This document shows positions 14,682 through 16,092 of a DNA stretch of 16,092 bases, piece by piece (position 1 is the first letter of the stretch; the number at the start of each line of letters is the position of its first letter). The stretch is from Aromatoleum sp. (GTDB lineage Bacteria; Pseudomonadota; Gammaproteobacteria; Burkholderiales; Casimicrobiaceae): positions 1-16,092 of the forward strand of contig JAAFGU010000021.1 in NCBI GenBank assembly GCA_010365205.1. Reading direction: 5' to 3'. The notes under the pieces are model-generated. The model did not search any database, was not told the DNA's origin, and saw only the letters and a list, made by a program, of their open reading frames with translations. The position numbers and the translations under genes were made by a program.

Positions 14682-15212
14682 GTGCAGTTGCATCGTGGCA
14701 ATCTCTTTCTGGTCGGGCTTCCGGGCGCGGGCAAATCGACCCTGGGGCGGCAGCTCGCGCGCAGGCTGGGGAAAACGTTCGTCGACGCCGACGCCGAGCT
14801 CGAACGAAAGCTCGGCGTGACGATCCCGACCATTTTCGAAATCGAGGGCGAGGCGACGTTTCGCGATCGTGAGGAGGCGGTGCTCGCGGAACTGGTCGAA
14901 CTCGCTGGAATCGTGCTCGCGACCGGTGGCGGCGCCGTCCTCCGCCTTGCCAATCGCGAGCGGCTCAAGGCGAACGGTACCGTCGTCTACCTGCATGCGG
15001 ATCCGGCGACATTGCGCGAGCGGACGCGGCGCAGCCGCCATCGGCCGCTGCTCAATACCGCGAATCCGGAGGCGCGTCTCGCCGAGCTCTACGCGCAGCG
15101 CGACAGGCTCTACCGGGAGGCGGCGGACGTCGTCATCGAGTCGGACCGCGAGCAAATAGCGCGCTTCGCCCAGACACTCGAGGCGACGCTGCGTGACACG
15201 TTGCGCGCCTGA
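14682..15212 (+). CDS. aroK: Shikimate kinase
   Basis: This cytosolic enzyme phosphorylates shikimate at the 3-hydroxyl with ATP, the fifth step of aromatic amino acid synthesis. It has 176 aa, usual for the family. GTG 14682 is the only start upstream of the P-loop that keeps the conserved N-terminal strand: an in-frame TGA lies at 14661, and TTG 14688 is the alternative. No ribosome-binding site is seen. Walker A is GLPGAGKS (12-19). The shikimate-binding residues are D37 in DADAELE, R61 in FRDREE and R140 in YAQRDRLY, with the GGG loop at 82-84. The lid segment RSRHRPLL is at 117-124. aroB follows after 4 nt, so the two are co-transcribed. Confidence 0.96.
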   Translation: MQLHRGNLFLVGLPGAGKSTLGRQLARRLGKTFVDADAELERKLGVTIPTIFEIEGEATFRDREEAVLAELVELAGIVLATGGGAVLRLANRERLKANGTVVYLHADPATLRERTRRSRHRPLLNTANPEARLAELYAQRDRLYREAADVVIESDREQIARFAQTLEATLRDTLRA

Positions 15213-15216
15213 GCCG

Positions 15217-16092
15217 ATGCTAACCCTCGACGTCGCGCTCGGTGCGCGCAGCTATCCGATCCACATCGGTCGCGGCATCCTGGCCGACGCGGGAGCCCTG
15301 CTCGCCCCGCGCCTCTCGGCCGGACGAACGGTGATCGTGTCGAATCCGGTCGTCGCCGCGCATTGGCTTGCCCCGCTGCGCGAGAGCCTGACTGCTGCGG
15401 GGATCGCGAGCGAGGCCATCCTCATTCCGGACGGGGAGATCCACAAGACGTTGGCAACCCTCGACGACGTGCTGACGCGGCTGCTCGAAATCAAGGCGGA
15501 GCGTTCGACCACCATCCTGGCGCTCGGCGGTGGAGTCGTCGGCGATATCGCGGGCTTCGCCGCCGCCGTCTACCAGCGCGGAATGCCTTTCGTGCAGGTG
15601 CCGACGACGCTGCTCGCGCAGGTCGATTCGTCGGTGGGCGGCAAGACCGGGATCAACCACGCGCTCGGCAAGAACATGATCGGCGCGTTCTATCAACCGC
15701 GCGCCGTCCTGATCGACACCGATTGTCTGTCGACGCTGCCAGCGCGCGAACTGGCGGCGGGATTGGCCGAGGTGATCAAGTACGGGGCGATTCGCGATGC
15801 GGGCTTCTTCGCCTGGCTGGAGGACAACATGGATCGCCTGCTCGCGCGGGACACTGCCGCGTTGACGCGCGCGATCGCGGAGAGCTGCCGCATCAAGTCA
15901 GAGATCGTCGCCGCTGACGAACTCGAAACCGGCGACCGCGCGCTGCTCAACTTCGGCCATACGTTTGGCCACGCGATCGAGGCCGGGTTGGGTTACGGCG
16001 AATGGCTGCACGGCGAGGCGGTCGCGGCCGGCATGGCGATGGCGGCGGCACTTTCCGCACGGCTCGGCGCCATCGCGGCCGCGGACGTCGAG
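15217..16092 (+). CDS. aroB: 3-dehydroquinate synthase, N-terminal 292 residues (runs off window)
   Basis: This enzyme converts DAHP to 3-dehydroquinate using NAD+ and a divalent metal, the second shikimate-pathway step. The frame from ATG 15217 is open to the last base, giving 292 of an expected ~360 residues. The NAD-binding segment LGGGVVGDIAGFAAAVYQRG (103-122) and the active-site run PTTLLAQVDSSVGGKTGIN (129-147) match the family. The metal ligands are E185 in GLAEVIKYG, H248 in NFGHTFGHAIE and H265 in EWLHGEAVA, one position from the E. coli numbering as I recall it. It lies 4 nt after aroK with only a weak GAG as ribosome-binding site, so translation probably depends on aroK. Confidence 0.97.
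   Translation, partial: MLTLDVALGARSYPIHIGRGILADAGALLAPRLSAGRTVIVSNPVVAAHWLAPLRESLTAAGIASEAILIPDGEIHKTLATLDDVLTRLLEIKAERSTTILALGGGVVGDIAGFAAAVYQRGMPFVQVPTTLLAQVDSSVGGKTGINHALGKNMIGAFYQPRAVLIDTDCLSTLPARELAAGLAEVIKYGAIRDAGFFAWLEDNMDRLLARDTAALTRAIAESCRIKSEIVAADELETGDRALLNFGHTFGHAIEAGLGYGEWLHGEAVAAGMAMAAALSARLGAIAAADVE

Overview
The window is high-GC bacterial DNA carrying core housekeeping genes. Gene content and order point to a betaproteobacterium, probably Burkholderiales-like: cytochrome c4 / engB / hemB, and a PBP1A gene divergent from pilMNOPQ-aroK-aroB. Species cannot be named from the sequence alone. No mobile element, CRISPR array, tRNA or rRNA was seen.

Layout, left to right. Positions 1-293 hold the 3' end of a dTDP-4-dehydrorhamnose reductase gene (rfbD). 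Next is a secreted trypsin-fold protease of the lysyl-endopeptidase type with a C-terminal DUF5648-like domain (401-2374, +). It converges on a MOSC-domain (mARC/YcbX-type) gene (2411-3256, -). A diheme cytochrome c4 gene (3354-3995, -) ends in a clear intrinsic terminator (3280-3315) and is divergent from the ribosome-assembly GTPase gene engB (4177-4884, +). hemB (5215-6231, +) follows, then a conserved gene of unknown function (6242-6877, -) that is translationally coupled to the PBP1A gene mrcA (6877-9192, -). A 151-bp divergent promoter region separates mrcA from a type IV pilus operon: pilM, pilN, pilO, pilP and pilQ are each joined by a 4-nt ATGA overlap. aroK and aroB (shikimate pathway) follow, with aroB running off the window end.

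How the genes work together. PilM-PilN-PilO-PilP form the inner-membrane alignment complex, and PilP links it to the PilQ outer-membrane secretin. MrcA builds the peptidoglycan this machine must cross. HemB supplies tetrapyrrole for heme proteins such as the neighbouring cytochrome c4.

The most interesting element is not a protein gene. On the minus strand between hemB and engB (about 4975 to 4828) there is a train of hairpins. It ends in a strong intrinsic terminator with a UUUUCUUU tail, placed inside the last codons of engB. Two stem positions pair as G-U only if the minus strand is transcribed, and three loops carry C-rich UCCC-type motifs. This is a predicted small regulatory RNA converging on engB. 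Spot 42 of enterics and ErsA of Pseudomonas occupy that same place relative to engB, from recall. Other second-look items are a possible leader ORF overlapping the hemB start, a possible leaderless aroK mRNA, tandem 13-bp repeats in the cytochrome c4 leader and the unusual protease.
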